A stretch of 30,954 bases of DNA from Bovifimicola sp964595785 (lineage in GTDB: Bacteria; Bacillota; Clostridia; Lachnospirales; Lachnospiraceae): contig CAZQRO010000013.1 of assembly GCA_964595785.1 (NCBI GenBank), forward strand, positions 1-30,954, given 5' to 3'. Positions within the stretch are counted from its first letter, which is position 1. Each line of letters opens with the position of its first letter. The position numbers were made by a program, and so were the translations under genes. A model generated the notes under the pieces. That model saw only the letters and a list, made by a program, of their open reading frames with translations, had not been told where the DNA came from and ran no database searches. Below are positions 15,557-24,076 of the stretch, piece after piece.

Positions 15557-18072
15557 ATAAGAAAATATTTAAGGGAAATGTCTTTTCAAGAAAAAAGGAT
15601 AATGAAAAGAAATTAATAAATAAAACGGGAATAGATATAAAAGAGCCGCCGGTATTAGAGGGTAATAAAAGATTATTTTTCATATTTACAAATGCAATAC
15701 TCAATTTTCTTATTGTTATAGGAACAATAGGTTCTTTTGTGAAATCATTCAAAATAAAGGCTTATATGCCGCTTGTAATTATCGTGACATTTATAATAGC
15801 AGTATTAATGGCGTTTCTATATTTTAACACAATTGTTAAGATAACAGGTTATCTTTTAAGCCTTGTGTTGTTTTTATATGGGGCATTTAATTTCAGATAT
15901 ATAATTAAAGGCGGATTTGGTTATATATCTAATATTTTAATGGCGTTTTTTGAAAAGGAACTGGATTTGCCGGTTGAGAGAAGTTATGATGTGTACGGAT
16001 ATGGTGAGAAGATATCAGTGACAGTATGTCTGATATTCATAATATTTGCAGTAATGCTTTTGTTTAATATGGTTATTTCTGAATCAAAAGGCTTTGTGAT
16101 TGTTCTTTTATTTACATTTCCGGTAGTACAGTTGGGAATGTACTTTGAACAGAAGACGGATATAGTGTATTTCACTATTTATATTATTGGATTACTGACA
16201 CTGTTTTTCTTGAGAAATTCGAGACATTATCATATGGAATATAAGAAAAGGAAAGGATATAAAAAGAGAAACAAAAAGAATAAAGTTATTTATGACTATA
16301 CTAATGATGGTAAATTTTCCCTTAGCTTTGTATTGATGATAGGAGCAATTATTATTGCTGTTACAGCATTGACAAGTATTGTATTTCCACAGAAAAAATA
16401 TAAGGCAAAAGATGATTATAACGAGTGGAAGGAAAGTACAACAGATTTCACAAAGCAGCTTATTATGGTAGGCTTCTGGGGAATGATAAGTCCTAATGGA
16501 GGAAGTGCAGGCGGAGTAGGAAGAAACAGAATGGGTCAGTCTAAATATGTACAGCTTGATTATCAGCCAGACCTGTATGTTAGGATGGTTCCTTTCGAGA
16601 ACGAGGGAACTGTATATCTGAAAGCATTTAATGGAACATTTTACAGAGATGAGTATTGGAAAATGATTTCCGAAGAGCAGGATAATGAGATTAATATAGA
16701 AGACTATGGAATTACCACAGGGGAAGTCTTAGAAAATAATACTGACATGTTGAATTTATATAATGATAAAGGCATATTAGGAGAAGAAAAGAAAATTGAG
16801 ATAACTAATGTGGGTGCTTCGCAAAATAATATATACGTACCGGAAAATCCTACAAGTTACAGCAGAATATACGATAAGATTAATAATGATGATGAATTAA
16901 TCGGTTCATTAAAACTTAACTGGCAGCTTAATTTGTGGTATGTACCATTGTTAAGCGATGTATCTGTTGATAAATTTAGGGAAACAGTTAACGAAATCTA
17001 TAATGATAAATACGAACGTTATAATAAGTATGATATAGAAAGTGGACTTGAAGAATTTGATATAGAAAAGAAATATTCAGAATATGTTCATGATATGTAT
17101 ATGGACGTTCCGGAAGAAAATGAGCAGGTCATACAGGAATTCTGTGAAAAATATAATCTTAATAAAGACAGTGAAGATATAGTAGAAAAGGTTGCAGATA
17201 TATTTGAAGAGGATTATGAATATACACTTATGCCCGGAGTAACACCTTCTAGTAAAGATTTTGTGAATTATTTTCTTACGAAGCAGAAAAAAGGGTACTG
17301 TACGTATTTCGCCACATCTGCGACGCTTATATTCAGATATCTTGGAATTCCTGCAAGATATGCAGGAGGTTATGTGCTGCAAAACTCCGATTTTAACAGT
17401 GGAGAACTGACAGAAGAAGATGCCGAAGAGTGGGTTTGGTGGGATATAGATGGCGAAGGAAAAGATGTACTTGAATATGAAGTTAATGACAGTCAGGCTC
17501 ATGCATGGGTGGAAATATATATTGACGGATATGGGTGGCTGCCAGTGGAGACTACGCCGTCATCTGATGAAGAGGAAGAAAAGCCGGTAGAAGATACTAA
17601 TACAAATGCCCTTGTTAATTTTCTGACTAATACGGTTTTGACAAGAGAAACGTTTAATGCGGTAAAAGATACAACAACTAATATAGTTTTAGTGGTAATA
17701 TTGGGATTTTCAGGCGGATTAGTAACCTATGTTGTTATAGGCATATTTGTAAGGAAGAACAGGAAAAAATATAATTCGGTAACAAAGCAATACAAATATT
17801 TGTGTAAAACTGCAAAAAATCTTGGAATTAATAAAGAAGATACAGAAGTTTATAAACAATTTGGTGAGAAATTAGTCAACGCAGATTTGGTTTCTGCGGA
17901 TAACATGAATAATATTAATTTTATTCTTGAAAAGGATAAGTTTAGTAAAGAAAAGGTTTCAAAGGAAGAAATAGAAACATTTAGTAATGAAATCAGTGAA
18001 ATTTCTGACAGAGTATATGAAAAACTGTCGTGGTATAAAAAAATTATATTCAGATATATAAAATGGCTATAA
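15544..18072 (+). CDS. Membrane transglutaminase-like protein (TgpA type)
   Basis: An 842-aa membrane protein: about seven N-terminal transmembrane helices (roughly residues 44-285), a large extracytoplasmic region with a transglutaminase/papain-like core, then one C-terminal helix (about 715-740) and a ~100-residue cytoplasmic tail. Catalytic residues: C586 in KKGYCTYFATSATLIFRYLG, H653 in SQAHAWVEIYIDGYGW; the third triad position falls in PVETTP, with Glu669 where Asp is more usual. TgpA-type proteins are assumed to be cell-surface thiol proteases or crosslinkers; substrate unknown. A SD-like AAGGGTGGTG precedes the ATG. With MoxR and DUF58 it forms a known conserved trio, and the cytoplasmic tail is a possible kinase target (inferred). 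Confidence 0.92.
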   Translation: MSVLDKKIFKGNVFSRKKDNEKKLINKTGIDIKEPPVLEGNKRLFFIFTNAILNFLIVIGTIGSFVKSFKIKAYMPLVIIVTFIIAVLMAFLYFNTIVKITGYLLSLVLFLYGAFNFRYIIKGGFGYISNILMAFFEKELDLPVERSYDVYGYGEKISVTVCLIFIIFAVMLLFNMVISESKGFVIVLLFTFPVVQLGMYFEQKTDIVYFTIYIIGLLTLFFLRNSRHYHMEYKKRKGYKKRNKKNKVIYDYTNDGKFSLSFVLMIGAIIIAVTALTSIVFPQKKYKAKDDYNEWKESTTDFTKQLIMVGFWGMISPNGGSAGGVGRNRMGQSKYVQLDYQPDLYVRMVPFENEGTVYLKAFNGTFYRDEYWKMISEEQDNEINIEDYGITTGEVLENNTDMLNLYNDKGILGEEKKIEITNVGASQNNIYVPENPTSYSRIYDKINNDDELIGSLKLNWQLNLWYVPLLSDVSVDKFRETVNEIYNDKYERYNKYDIESGLEEFDIEKKYSEYVHDMYMDVPEENEQVIQEFCEKYNLNKDSEDIVEKVADIFEEDYEYTLMPGVTPSSKDFVNYFLTKQKKGYCTYFATSATLIFRYLGIPARYAGGYVLQNSDFNSGELTEEDAEEWVWWDIDGEGKDVLEYEVNDSQAHAWVEIYIDGYGWLPVETTPSSDEEEEKPVEDTNTNALVNFLTNTVLTRETFNAVKDTTTNIVLVVILGFSGGLVTYVVIGIFVRKNRKKYNSVTKQYKYLCKTAKNLGINKEDTEVYKQFGEKLVNADLVSADNMNNINFILEKDKFSKEKVSKEEIETFSNEISEISDRVYEKLSWYKKIIFRYIKWL

Positions 18073-18156
18073 AACATTTGTAATTGTTTAATAATTGGTG
18101 GTATACTGTATTAAATAAGTAATTGTTTAAAGTATGTAAGATTATTTTATGACAGT

Positions 18157-18183
18157 TATATAAAATGATTAATTGACCGATAT
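18157..18183 (+). promoter_or_regulatory. Sigma-28 (FliA/SigD)-type promoter
   Basis: ACCGATAT (18176-18183) matches the -10 consensus GCCGATAA/T at 6-7 of 8 positions, and TATA (18157-18160) sits at the -35 TAAA position with exactly 15 nt between, as in the flagellar consensus. Transcription would start near 18190, about 40 nt before the ATG at 18232. No good sigma-A promoter is seen in this gap. Confidence 0.6.
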
Positions 18184-18231
18184 TATAGTTAACGCAGACA
18201 TTATGAAAATCATGAAATGGAGGTAATATTT

Positions 18232-18987
18232 ATGAGTAATTATTTTGGAATAGGTTCAGGTTCGGTTAGCACTCTATTTTCAAGCTTATCAGGCAGTTCT
18301 GTAAGTAATTCAACAAGCAGTATATTATCTGATTATTACAGTATAAAAAATGGAAGTTATAAGAAACTTTTAAGTGCATATTATGATAAGTTTGGAACAG
18401 ACAAAACACAGTCGTCTTCATCAACATCAACATCTACTTCAGTGGATTCTACAACACAGCTGGCAAAGGTGAAGAATGCCAGCGGCAATTTACAGGAGAG
18501 TGCAACTAACCTTCTTTCTAAAGGTTCCACATCACTTTTTAAAACAAGTGACGTTAAAGATGAAAATGGGAATGTAACAAAAGAATATGATATGAATAAG
18601 ATTTATGAAGGTATAAAATCATTTGCTGATGATTATAATACTGTTTTAAATACGGCATCTAAGTCAAATGCTGATTCCATAAAGAGAGCAGCCTCTGGTA
18701 TGGTGAGTACGACGAAGGCTAACAGTAATCTTCTTAAATCTGTTGGAATTACAATTAACAGCAATAATACAATAAGTGTAGATGAAGAAAAACTTAAAAA
18801 GGCTGATGTGTCTACTCTTAAATCCATATTTAATACATCGGGTTCTTATGGATATGCTATTGCAACAAAAGCATCACAGATGAATGCAGGTGCTAAATTT
18901 GAGGCAGCTAAGACTAATACATATACAAGCAAAGGTTCATATTCTTCATCTGTTTCAACAGGAGATTTATATGATTCTTTATTTTAA
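18232..18987 (+). CDS. Short FliD-like (flagellar cap-like) protein
   Basis: A 251-aa protein with a Gly/Ser-rich N-terminus, a Ser/Thr run at about residues 62-75, and no Sec signal or membrane helix. The second half resembles the C-terminal domain of FliD, the filament cap protein: SFADDYNTVLNTA, then LLKSVGITINSNNTISVDEE and LKSIFNTSGSYGYAI correspond to the family's F..DYN..., L..+GI....+G.+..DE..L and ...IF segments. FliD is normally over 450 aa, so the filament-binding and central domains would be missing. The ATG at 18232 is 8 nt behind GGAGG. The sigma-28-type promoter supports a flagellar regulon gene, perhaps exported by the flagellar secretion system. It stands alone, next to gltX. 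Confidence 0.65.
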   Translation: MSNYFGIGSGSVSTLFSSLSGSSVSNSTSSILSDYYSIKNGSYKKLLSAYYDKFGTDKTQSSSSTSTSTSVDSTTQLAKVKNASGNLQESATNLLSKGSTSLFKTSDVKDENGNVTKEYDMNKIYEGIKSFADDYNTVLNTASKSNADSIKRAASGMVSTTKANSNLLKSVGITINSNNTISVDEEKLKKADVSTLKSIFNTSGSYGYAIATKASQMNAGAKFEAAKTNTYTSKGSYSSSVSTGDLYDSLF

Positions 18988-18997
18988 ATGAAAAGTG

Positions 18998-19006
18998 TGA
19001 TATAAT
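18998..19006 (+). promoter_or_regulatory. Extended -10 promoter of gltX
   Basis: TGATATAAT gives a TG-N-TATAAT extended -10 (TATAAT 19001-19006) just after the previous stop codon. The -35 position 17 bp upstream is poor (TTTATT), as is common with extended -10 promoters. Start near 19013, 33 nt before the ATG. Confidence 0.6.
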
Positions 19007-19045
19007 CGCATAGATTTTATGAATTTTAAGGAGAACGAAAAAACA

Positions 19046-20503
19046 ATGACAAAGATAAGAACACGTTTTGCACCAAGCCCGACAGGCAGAATGCACGTAG
19101 GTAATTTAAGAACAGCTCTTTATGAATATTTGATTGCAAAGCATGAAGGCGGAGACTTTATTTTAAGAATTGAGGATACAGACCAGGAACGTTTTGTGGA
19201 AGGCGCTCTTGAGATAATATACAGAACTATGGAAAAGACCGGACTTGCTCATGACGAGGGTCCTGATAAAGACGGTGGATATGGTCCATATGTTCAAAGC
19301 GAACGTCAGGCAGGTGGAATGTATCTTGAATATGCAAAGCAACTGGTTGAAAAAGGTGAAGCGTATTATTGTTTTTGTACGGAGGAAAGATTACAGTCTT
19401 TAAAGCAGACAATTGGAGATAAAGAGATAGTAGTATATGATAAGCACTGTCTTTCGTTATCAAAGGAAGAAGTGGAGGCAAATCTTGCAAAGGGAATGCC
19501 TTATGTAATCAGACAGAATAATCCTAAAGATGGAACAACAACATTTAATGATGATATTTATGGAGAAATAACTGTTGAAAATTCCGAATTAGATGATATG
19601 ATTCTGATTAAATCAGACGGATATCCGACATATAATTTTGCTAATGTAATAGATGACCATTTGATGAATATTACACACGTAGTAAGAGGTAACGAATACA
19701 TTTCTTCTTCGCCTAAATACCAGAGATTATATGAGGCATTTGGATGGGAACCACCGAAATATGTTCATTTACCATTAATTACAGATGAGAATCATAAGAA
19801 GTTAAGCAAGAGATGCGGACATTCTTCATTTGAAGATTTGATTGACCAAGGATTTGTGGCAGAGGCGATTGTTAATTATATTGCATTGCTTGGCTGGAGT
19901 CCTGAAGATAATCAGGAGATAATGTCATTAGATGAACTTATTGAAAGATTTGATTATCACCATATTAATAAGTCGCCTGCTGTATTCGACATTGTTAAAC
20001 TGAAATGGATGAATGGTGAATATATTAAGGCGATGGACGATGAAAAGTTCTATGAACTGGCAATGCCTTATATTAAAGAAGTAATTAAGAAAGACCTTGA
20101 TTTAAAGAAGATTCTTGCACTTGTTAAGACCAGAATTGAGATTTTACCGGACATTGAGCCGTTGATTGATTTCTTTGAGGAATTACCGGATTATGATATT
20201 GCAATGTACACACATAAGAAGATGAAGACTAATTCAGAGAATTCTTTGGAAGTACTTAAGGATATGCTGCCGATTCTGGAGGCACACGAAGATTACTCTG
20301 TAGATTCATTACATGATTTGTGTATGAAATATGTAGCCGACAAGGGAATTAAGAATGGTCAGGGTTTATGGCCACTTAGAACAGCAGTATCAGGCAAACA
20401 GATGACACCTGGTGGGGCATTTGAGATAATGGAGATACTTGGTAAAGAAGAATCATTAAGAAGAATTAAAGTAGGTATTGAGAAACTTGAACAGACAGTT
20501 TAG
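19046..20503 (+). CDS. gltX: Glutamyl-tRNA synthetase
   Basis: Class I aminoacyl-tRNA synthetase that charges tRNA-Glu, and in organisms using GatCAB also tRNA-Gln. The HIGH-equivalent is HVGN (17-20) after FAPSPTGRM, and the KMSKS-equivalent is KLSKR (252-256). Also present are the catalytic-domain IEDTDQERFVEGALE segment and a helical anticodon-binding C-terminus. The length of 485 aa is normal. An upstream in-frame ATG at 19019 has no SD; the ATG at 19046 follows AAGGAG (19028-19033) with a slightly long 12-nt gap. The last 26 nt overlap the helicase gene. Confidence 0.97.
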   Translation: MTKIRTRFAPSPTGRMHVGNLRTALYEYLIAKHEGGDFILRIEDTDQERFVEGALEIIYRTMEKTGLAHDEGPDKDGGYGPYVQSERQAGGMYLEYAKQLVEKGEAYYCFCTEERLQSLKQTIGDKEIVVYDKHCLSLSKEEVEANLAKGMPYVIRQNNPKDGTTTFNDDIYGEITVENSELDDMILIKSDGYPTYNFANVIDDHLMNITHVVRGNEYISSSPKYQRLYEAFGWEPPKYVHLPLITDENHKKLSKRCGHSSFEDLIDQGFVAEAIVNYIALLGWSPEDNQEIMSLDELIERFDYHHINKSPAVFDIVKLKWMNGEYIKAMDDEKFYELAMPYIKEVIKKDLDLKKILALVKTRIEILPDIEPLIDFFEELPDYDIAMYTHKKMKTNSENSLEVLKDMLPILEAHEDYSVDSLHDLCMKYVADKGIKNGQGLWPLRTAVSGKQMTPGGAFEIMEILGKEESLRRIKVGIEKLEQTV

Positions 20504-22490
20504 TGAAGCACAAAGTAAAGCAGTTAATCATTACACAGGTCCATGCTTAGTATTAGCAGGGCCTGGTTCCGGTAAAACCCTTACTATTACGCATAGAACA
20601 AAAAATTTAATAGAACAGTATGGGGTTAATCCTTCTAATATTTTAGTTATTACATTTACGAAGGCAGCCGCAGTAGAAATGCAGGAAAGGTTTGAAAAAT
20701 TAATGGACGGGCAGAAAACGCCTGTATCATTCGGAACTTTTCATGCTGTTTTTTTTAAAATTCTAAAATATGCCTATAATTATTCAGCACAGAATATCAT
20801 AAGGGAAGAAGATAAATTCAGAATTGTAAAAGACCTGATAGACAGGGAGCAGTTAGAAATAGAAGATGAAAATGAATTTGTATCATCTATTATAACAGAA
20901 ATAGGCAATGTAAAAGGTGATATGATTAATATTGATAATTATTATTCAGGCAATTGCAGCGACCAGGTATTCAGGCATATTTATAATAATTATGAGGAAA
21001 AGTTAAGAAGCCGCAATATGGTGGATTTTGATGATATGTTAGTGCTGTGTTATGAACTGTTTAAGGCACGCAATGACATTTTAGAAGCGTGGCAGAGAAA
21101 ATACCGTTTTATATTAATTGATGAATTTCAGGATATCAACAGGGTTCAATATGAAGTAATGAAGATGCTGGCACTGCCGGAAAATAATTTGTTTATAGTA
21201 GGTGATGATGACCAGTCGATTTACAGATTCAGAGGTGCAAGACCGGAGATAATGCTGAATTTTGAGAAAGATTTTAAAGATTCAGTTAAGATTGTGTTAG
21301 ACGAAAATTATCGTTCTAATGCAAATATAGTACGGGATTCACTTCGTCTTATTAAAAATAATGAAAAGAGATTTTACAAAGATATCAAAGCTGTAAGAGA
21401 TGAGGACATGGCAGTAAAATATATGGAATTCAAATCTGTAACTGAAGAGAATAGACAGATTATAGAGGAGATACAGGAACATGTTAAAAATGGAGGTAAA
21501 TATTCGGATGCCGCCATACTTTTCAGAACTAATACCGGACCACGCTTTTTAGTTGATAAACTTATGGAATATAATGTGCCTTTTCACATGAAAGATGCAA
21601 TGCCTAATATATATGAACATTTTATAGCTAAGGATATAATAAGTTACATAAAGATTTCTCTTGGAGAAAATACCCGTGAAAATTATTTGCGGATAATGAA
21701 CAGACCAAAGCGATATATTTCAAGAGAAGTATTGAATAGCGAAGAAGTATCTGTAAGGAATTTGCAAAATGTATACAGCGATAAAAGATGGATGGCAGAA
21801 AGATTAGAAAAACTGGAATTTGATTTATCTATGCTTAAAACTATGCCTCCGTGTGCTGCCGTTAATTATATAAGACAGGGAATAGATTATGATTCTTTTC
21901 TTAGTGAATATGCGGATTTCAGAAAAATGAAGGTTGATGATTTGTTAGAAATTATCAATGAAATAGCTGAAGCAGCAAAAGGATTTGCATCTTATGAAGA
22001 ATGGTTTAAACATATAGAAGATTATGGCAGAGAATTAGCGCACCAGGCGGGCAGGAACAAGAAACTTGATAATGCTTTAGAACTATGTACCATGCATAGT
22101 TCTAAAGGCTTAGAATACAAAATTGTGTATATAACAGATGCAGTTGAAGGTGTAACACCACATAATAAAGCAGTTCTGGATGAAGACATTGAAGAGGAAA
22201 GAAGATTATTCTATGTGGCAGCAACCAGAGCAAAGGATGAACTTAATGTATATTGGATTAAGGAAAGATTTAATAAACCTGTGGAAATGTCCAGATTTGT
22301 TGGAGAAATGCTGACAGATTATGATGAAATTAAGGAAGGTAAAGAAGTATTCCATAGAAAATATGGTGATGGAATCATAAGAAAGATTTCGGATGGTAAA
22401 GCAGTTATTTATTTTAAGAAGTATAGAAAGGAAATGGTCTTTGATATAAAGTTTTCTTTTGGAAATAAGATTATTAAGTTAAAGGTATAG
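20478..22490 (+). CDS. UvrD/PcrA-like superfamily 1 DNA helicase
   Basis: A 670-aa 3'-5' SF1A helicase. Motifs: Q-type FSEAQSKAVNH, Walker A GPGSGKT (28-34), motif II LIDEFQDIN, III VGDDDQSIYRFRGA, IV LDENYRSN, V MHSSKGLEYKIVYI, VI ERRLFYVAATRA. The C-terminal ~45 residues (EVFHRKYGDGIIRKISDGKA...) match the Tudor-like domain with which PcrA binds RNA polymerase. It is shorter than PcrA (~740 aa), so it may be a PcrA-like paralogue rather than the main PcrA. The start is uncertain: TTG at 20478 with a weak AGG, or TTG at 20487. Both lie inside gltX, so translation is probably coupled to it. Confidence 0.93.
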   Translation: MRNLNRQFSEAQSKAVNHYTGPCLVLAGPGSGKTLTITHRTKNLIEQYGVNPSNILVITFTKAAAVEMQERFEKLMDGQKTPVSFGTFHAVFFKILKYAYNYSAQNIIREEDKFRIVKDLIDREQLEIEDENEFVSSIITEIGNVKGDMINIDNYYSGNCSDQVFRHIYNNYEEKLRSRNMVDFDDMLVLCYELFKARNDILEAWQRKYRFILIDEFQDINRVQYEVMKMLALPENNLFIVGDDDQSIYRFRGARPEIMLNFEKDFKDSVKIVLDENYRSNANIVRDSLRLIKNNEKRFYKDIKAVRDEDMAVKYMEFKSVTEENRQIIEEIQEHVKNGGKYSDAAILFRTNTGPRFLVDKLMEYNVPFHMKDAMPNIYEHFIAKDIISYIKISLGENTRENYLRIMNRPKRYISREVLNSEEVSVRNLQNVYSDKRWMAERLEKLEFDLSMLKTMPPCAAVNYIRQGIDYDSFLSEYADFRKMKVDDLLEIINEIAEAAKGFASYEEWFKHIEDYGRELAHQAGRNKKLDNALELCTMHSSKGLEYKIVYITDAVEGVTPHNKAVLDEDIEEERRLFYVAATRAKDELNVYWIKERFNKPVEMSRFVGEMLTDYDEIKEGKEVFHRKYGDGIIRKISDGKAVIYFKKYRKEMVFDIKFSFGNKIIKLKV

Positions 22491-22514
22491 AAAAATTATT
22501 CCTCTATACCTTTT
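22481..22514. terminator. Bidirectional terminator shared by helicase and cobO ends
   Basis: AAAGGTATAGA (22481-22491) pairs perfectly with TCTATACCTTT (22503-22513) around an 11-nt loop. The left arm is the last codons and stop of the helicase gene; the right arm encodes the last residues of the minus-strand gene. T-runs exist on the plus side (CCTTTTCTT) and, weaker, on the minus side (CCTTTAAC). Confidence 0.65.
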
Positions 22515-23029
22515 CTTGACATAATACCTTTGTTAAAAGGGTGTTTTATACATTGAATATCAGAAACATAATCTGCAATGTTAATAAGTGAAGGAGAGGG
22601 ATTTCTTCCTGTTAATATCAGTTCTAAATGTTCAGGCTTAGAACTGATAAGATTAAGGAGTAGTTTTTCATCAATCAGATTAAGAGAAGTCATTATATTG
22701 ATTTCATCTAATATAAGCATATCAAAAGATTCTGATTCAGCCTGTTTAAATGCCTGTATTAACTGATTGGTGAAAAAATCTGAAGCAAGGGATTTTTCTC
22801 TGTCACTCATATTAAAAGTGAAGTCAAAATTCTTTTCACTTCCTGTGACAACAATATTTTCCAGAGAATTGAGAATTTCAAGTTCGCCTGAATCATTATT
22901 TTTTAAAAAGCGGCTTATGAGAACACGATTGCGGCGGCCGGCAGCCCTGATTGCTAAACCTGTGGCAGCAGAGGTTTTACCTTTGCCATCTCCACAGTAT
23001 ATATGAATAAGACCAAATTCATTGTTCAT
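22496..23029 (-). CDS. cobO: Cob(I)yrinic acid a,c-diamide adenosyltransferase
   Basis: The CobA/CobO/BtuR-type ATP:corrinoid adenosyltransferase, which attaches the 5'-deoxyadenosyl group to cobalt in coenzyme B12 synthesis or salvage. The 177-aa protein has the family's P-loop GDGKGKTSAA (13-22), the Walker-B-like LILDEIN, LILTGRNPS and the C-terminal DYVSDIQCIKHPFNKGI segment. Other cobalamin genes are absent here, so it may serve salvage of scavenged corrinoids. The ORF could begin four codons upstream (ATG at 23041), but AAGGAATGG there is better read as the SD for the ATG at 23029. It is convergent with the helicase, 5 bp apart. Confidence 0.92.
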   Translation of the reverse strand: MNNEFGLIHIYCGDGKGKTSAATGLAIRAAGRRNRVLISRFLKNNDSGELEILNSLENIVVTGSEKNFDFTFNMSDREKSLASDFFTNQLIQAFKQAESESFDMLILDEINIMTSLNLIDEKLLLNLISSKPEHLELILTGRNPSPSLINIADYVSDIQCIKHPFNKGIMSRKGIEE

Positions 23030-23228
23030 AATTTGCACCATTCCTTAATTGAATAATTTTATATGTTCATTTGAGACGCAGGCATAACAGATGAAAGAGT
23101 TATTTGTCTGCATTTTCCTTCATTTCTTTATTTTACACTAAATATGAGCTTAAATATGCATATAATGAAAATAGTTTATCAAAAAAAACATTTAATTTCA
23201 ATAAAACAAAGTTTTTGTTAAAAATCTG

Positions 23229-23256
23229 TTGACTTATTACTAAAATAATATAAAAT
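23229..23256 (+). promoter_or_regulatory. Sigma-A promoter for the disordered-protein gene
   Basis: TTGACT (23229-23234), 16-bp spacer, TAAAAT (23251-23256), about 40 nt before the GTG at 23299. The rest of the 257-bp gap (23042-23298) is AT-rich and shows no gene. Confidence 0.6.
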
Positions 23257-23298
23257 ATTTATGTACAAATTACAAAAGCATATGGAAGGAGAACATTT

Positions 23299-23928
23299 GT
23301 GGTTACGAGTAACAGTGGCGAAAGTCGCAGCAGAAGCACTAGAAATAATGGAGATGGAAAGGAAAGAGGAAGAAGTTATCAGAATGGCGAAAAGAAAGAA
23401 TATAAGCCATATAATAAAGGACCGAGAGATAACAACAATGGACCAAGAGATAATGACAAGAGATATGTAAAAAATACCGGTGATTATAAAGGTTCCAGAG
23501 ATAATAACAGGGACAACAGAGATAACAGAAATAGTAATGGTTCAGACAGAGGACCAAGAAACTCTTTTAGAAATAATGATTCCAGACCATTTAATAAATT
23601 CGGAGGTAACAAACCATATAAGAAGAATTATGGTGACAGGAATTATGGTAATCCGTATGATAAAGATAGTGATGATGATTCAAAACCTCAAAGAAGACAG
23701 GCACCTAGCAAAGATAACAAGGTAAAAGAACAACAGCCTGATAAGATAGAGATAATTAACAGAATTGAAAAAGAGAAGAAGGCAATACAGAAGAAACAGG
23801 CAGAGAGAAAGAATAATAAACCTGTTAAACAGCAGCAGTCAAAACCGAAGAGAACTAATAACATAGATTGGACTAAGGAATACGAGAATGGTTCATATGA
23901 TGACGATGATTTAGACATATATTTATAA
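23299..23928 (+). CDS. Asn/Arg/Asp-rich intrinsically disordered protein
   Basis: I do not recognise a family. The 209-aa protein is low in hydrophobic residues. Residues 1-~135 are built of irregular N/R/D/G/K/S repeats (GPRDNNNGPRDN, SRDNNRDNRDN, RNYGNPYDKD), like RNA-binding or phase-separating tails. About 148-170 is a short charged helix, possibly a coiled coil (KIEIINRIEKEKKAIQKKQ). The end (NNIDWTKEYENGSYDDDD...) is an acidic motif that looks conserved rather than random. The start is GTG at 23299, 7 nt behind GGAG (23288-23291). It has its own promoter and terminator. No membrane segment or signal peptide. Open frames in the other phases over this stretch are products of the low-complexity composition. 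Confidence 0.75.
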   Translation: MVTSNSGESRSRSTRNNGDGKERGRSYQNGEKKEYKPYNKGPRDNNNGPRDNDKRYVKNTGDYKGSRDNNRDNRDNRNSNGSDRGPRNSFRNNDSRPFNKFGGNKPYKKNYGDRNYGNPYDKDSDDDSKPQRRQAPSKDNKVKEQQPDKIEIINRIEKEKKAIQKKQAERKNNKPVKQQQSKPKRTNNIDWTKEYENGSYDDDDLDIYL

Positions 23929-23943
23929 CTAAATATGAATAGA

Positions 23944-23971
23944 GAACTTTGCGGTGCAGAGTTCTTTTTTT
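23944..23971 (+). terminator. Strong rho-independent terminator
   Basis: GAACTTTGC (23944-23952), GGT loop, GCAGAGTTC (23956-23964), then seven T. Ends the disordered-protein gene. A small hairpin (GAGCATTT/AAATACTC, 23997-24017) follows in the leader of the next gene. Confidence 0.9.
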
Positions 23972-24076
23972 CAAAAAAGAGAATGTAACTGTTTTGGAGC
24001 ATTTCTAAGAAATACTCTGAGCAGTTAATAATAAGTATAGTGTGGAAAAGGTTAAGCAAAAGGAAGGGAGAGTCCT

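Noticed and set aside
23261..23725. Additional open frames at 23261-23470 and 23480-23725
   Set aside because: They overlap the disordered-protein gene in another phase and arise from its AGA/AAT-rich composition; the 23299 frame has the SD and a sensible end.
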